Source: DATCZS01 sp036525795
GTDB taxonomy: Bacteria; Actinomycetota; Acidimicrobiia; Spongiisociales; ZC4RG35
Reading direction: 5' to 3'
Assembly: GCA_036525795.1 (NCBI GenBank)
Contig: DATCZS010000030.1
Coordinates: 1 to 30,491 of the forward strand
Length of the DNA stretch: 30,491 nucleotides
Shown here: one piece after another, positions 29,985 to 30,491 of the stretch
How positions within the stretch are numbered: position 1 is the first letter of the stretch
Layout: every line of letters starts with the position of its first letter
Position numbers and translations under genes: made by a program
Notes under the pieces: generated by a model
Databases searched by the model: none
What the model was told of the DNA's origin: nothing
What the model saw: the letters and a program-made list of their open reading frames with translations, nothing else

Positions 29985-30491
29985 TCACGCCCAATAGCCG
30001 TCGAGCCGGGCGAGGACCTGGAGCATGGTCTCGTCTGTCCCCCCTCCGATCGACGAGAGCCGGTTGTCGCGCAGGAAGCGGGTGGTCCAGGTCTCTTCCA
30101 TGTAGCCGAGGCCTCCATGGAACTGAAGGCACCAATCGGCGATCTCCCTCCCCAGGCGACCCGCCTTCAGCTTGGCGATGGTGGCCATCCTGTTGACGTC
30201 TTTCCCCGCCAGGTAGGTGTCCGCGGCCGCGTAGTTGTACTGCTTGAGGAGGTCGACCTCCGCCGCCAGTTCGGCGAGCTTGAACTGGATGTACCCGTGC
30301 GCGAGCAGCGGCTTGCCGAACGCCATCCGCTGGCGGAGGTAGTCGGCGGTGCGCTGGAGCGCCAGCTCATACGCCGGGACCGCCGTGTAGGACGCCCACA
30401 TCCGCTCGACGACGAATTGGGCCATCTGCTGCTGGAACCCGAGTCCCTCCGCCCCGATCACGTTGGCGACCGGAACCCGGGCGTCATCGAA
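29985..30491 (-). CDS. Acyl-CoA dehydrogenase, C-terminal part, 5' end outside window
   Basis: FAD enzyme of fatty-acid or amino-acid breakdown. The frame is open to the last base of the window, so the gene continues to the right. The visible 168 residues start with FDDARVPVANVIGAEGLGFQ, the standard loop before the C-terminal helical domain. They continue with RQRMAFGKPLLAHGYIQFKL and end with HGGLGYMEETWTTRFLRD followed by SSIGGGTDETM. Medium-chain enzymes have Glu-Gly-Thr at the last motif; here it is Gly-Gly-Thr, so the catalytic Glu probably lies elsewhere, as in isovaleryl-type enzymes. Substrate unknown. Confidence 0.93.
   Translation of the reverse strand, partial: FDDARVPVANVIGAEGLGFQQQMAQFVVERMWASYTAVPAYELALQRTADYLRQRMAFGKPLLAHGYIQFKLAELAAEVDLLKQYNYAAADTYLAGKDVNRMATIAKLKAGRLGREIADWCLQFHGGLGYMEETWTTRFLRDNRLSSIGGGTDETMLQVLARLDGYWA

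Overview
This is a GC-rich bacterial chromosome segment, mostly housekeeping genes. The set and order point to an actinobacterium (Actinomycetota): a threonine-pathway/rho/rpmE/prfA block, a Rho with a long acidic and Arg/Gly-rich insertion, an F-type ATP synthase operon that starts with atpZ-atpI-atpB, and several genes whose -10 box lies six bases before the start codon, as on leaderless transcripts. A deep lineage such as Acidimicrobiia would fit, but that placement is inference and no search was run.

Layout. (1) 1-1501, + strand: the 3' part of a CHASE-type hybrid histidine kinase cut by the window edge. (2) 1653-8746, - strand: a complete ATP synthase operon (atpZ, I, B, E, F, H, A, G, D, C) with a candidate promoter at 8792-8820, just downstream of glyA (8850-10121). 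(3) 10122-14722: a hairpin-rich intergenic segment, an SDR oxidoreductase with a GGWAGG motif, a DUF2332 protein, an AzgA-type purine permease with a strong terminator, and an NTF2-like protein. (4) 14919-15952: a small accessory patch beside tRNA-Glu. A 29-bp exact direct repeat bounds 916 bp that hold a VOC/glyoxalase-fold gene, an uncatalogued 57-codon gene coupled to it, and the C-terminal tail of a tyrosine recombinase. This looks like a decayed integrative element inserted in the tRNA-Glu terminator. (5) 15979-19428: tRNA-Gln and a three-gene ABC importer with no ATPase, in which Opp/Dpp-type permeases are joined to a binding protein that looks like a different family. (6) 19610-26416, - strand: prfA, a DUF1385 membrane protein, rpmE, rho, thrC and hom. 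(7) 26526-29910, + strand: tRNA-Arg, a DUF2277 gene, and an MFS transporter overlapping by 4 nt a membrane-fused spermidine-synthase-like protein. (8) 29985-30491, - strand: the C-terminal end of an acyl-CoA dehydrogenase.

How the parts work together. The ATP synthase genes form one proton-driven complex. hom and thrC are two of the three steps from aspartate semialdehyde to threonine (thrB is not here), and glyA makes glycine and one-carbon units from serine. prfA, rpmE and rho serve translation and transcription termination. The region around tRNA-Glu is the part least like ordinary housekeeping sequence.
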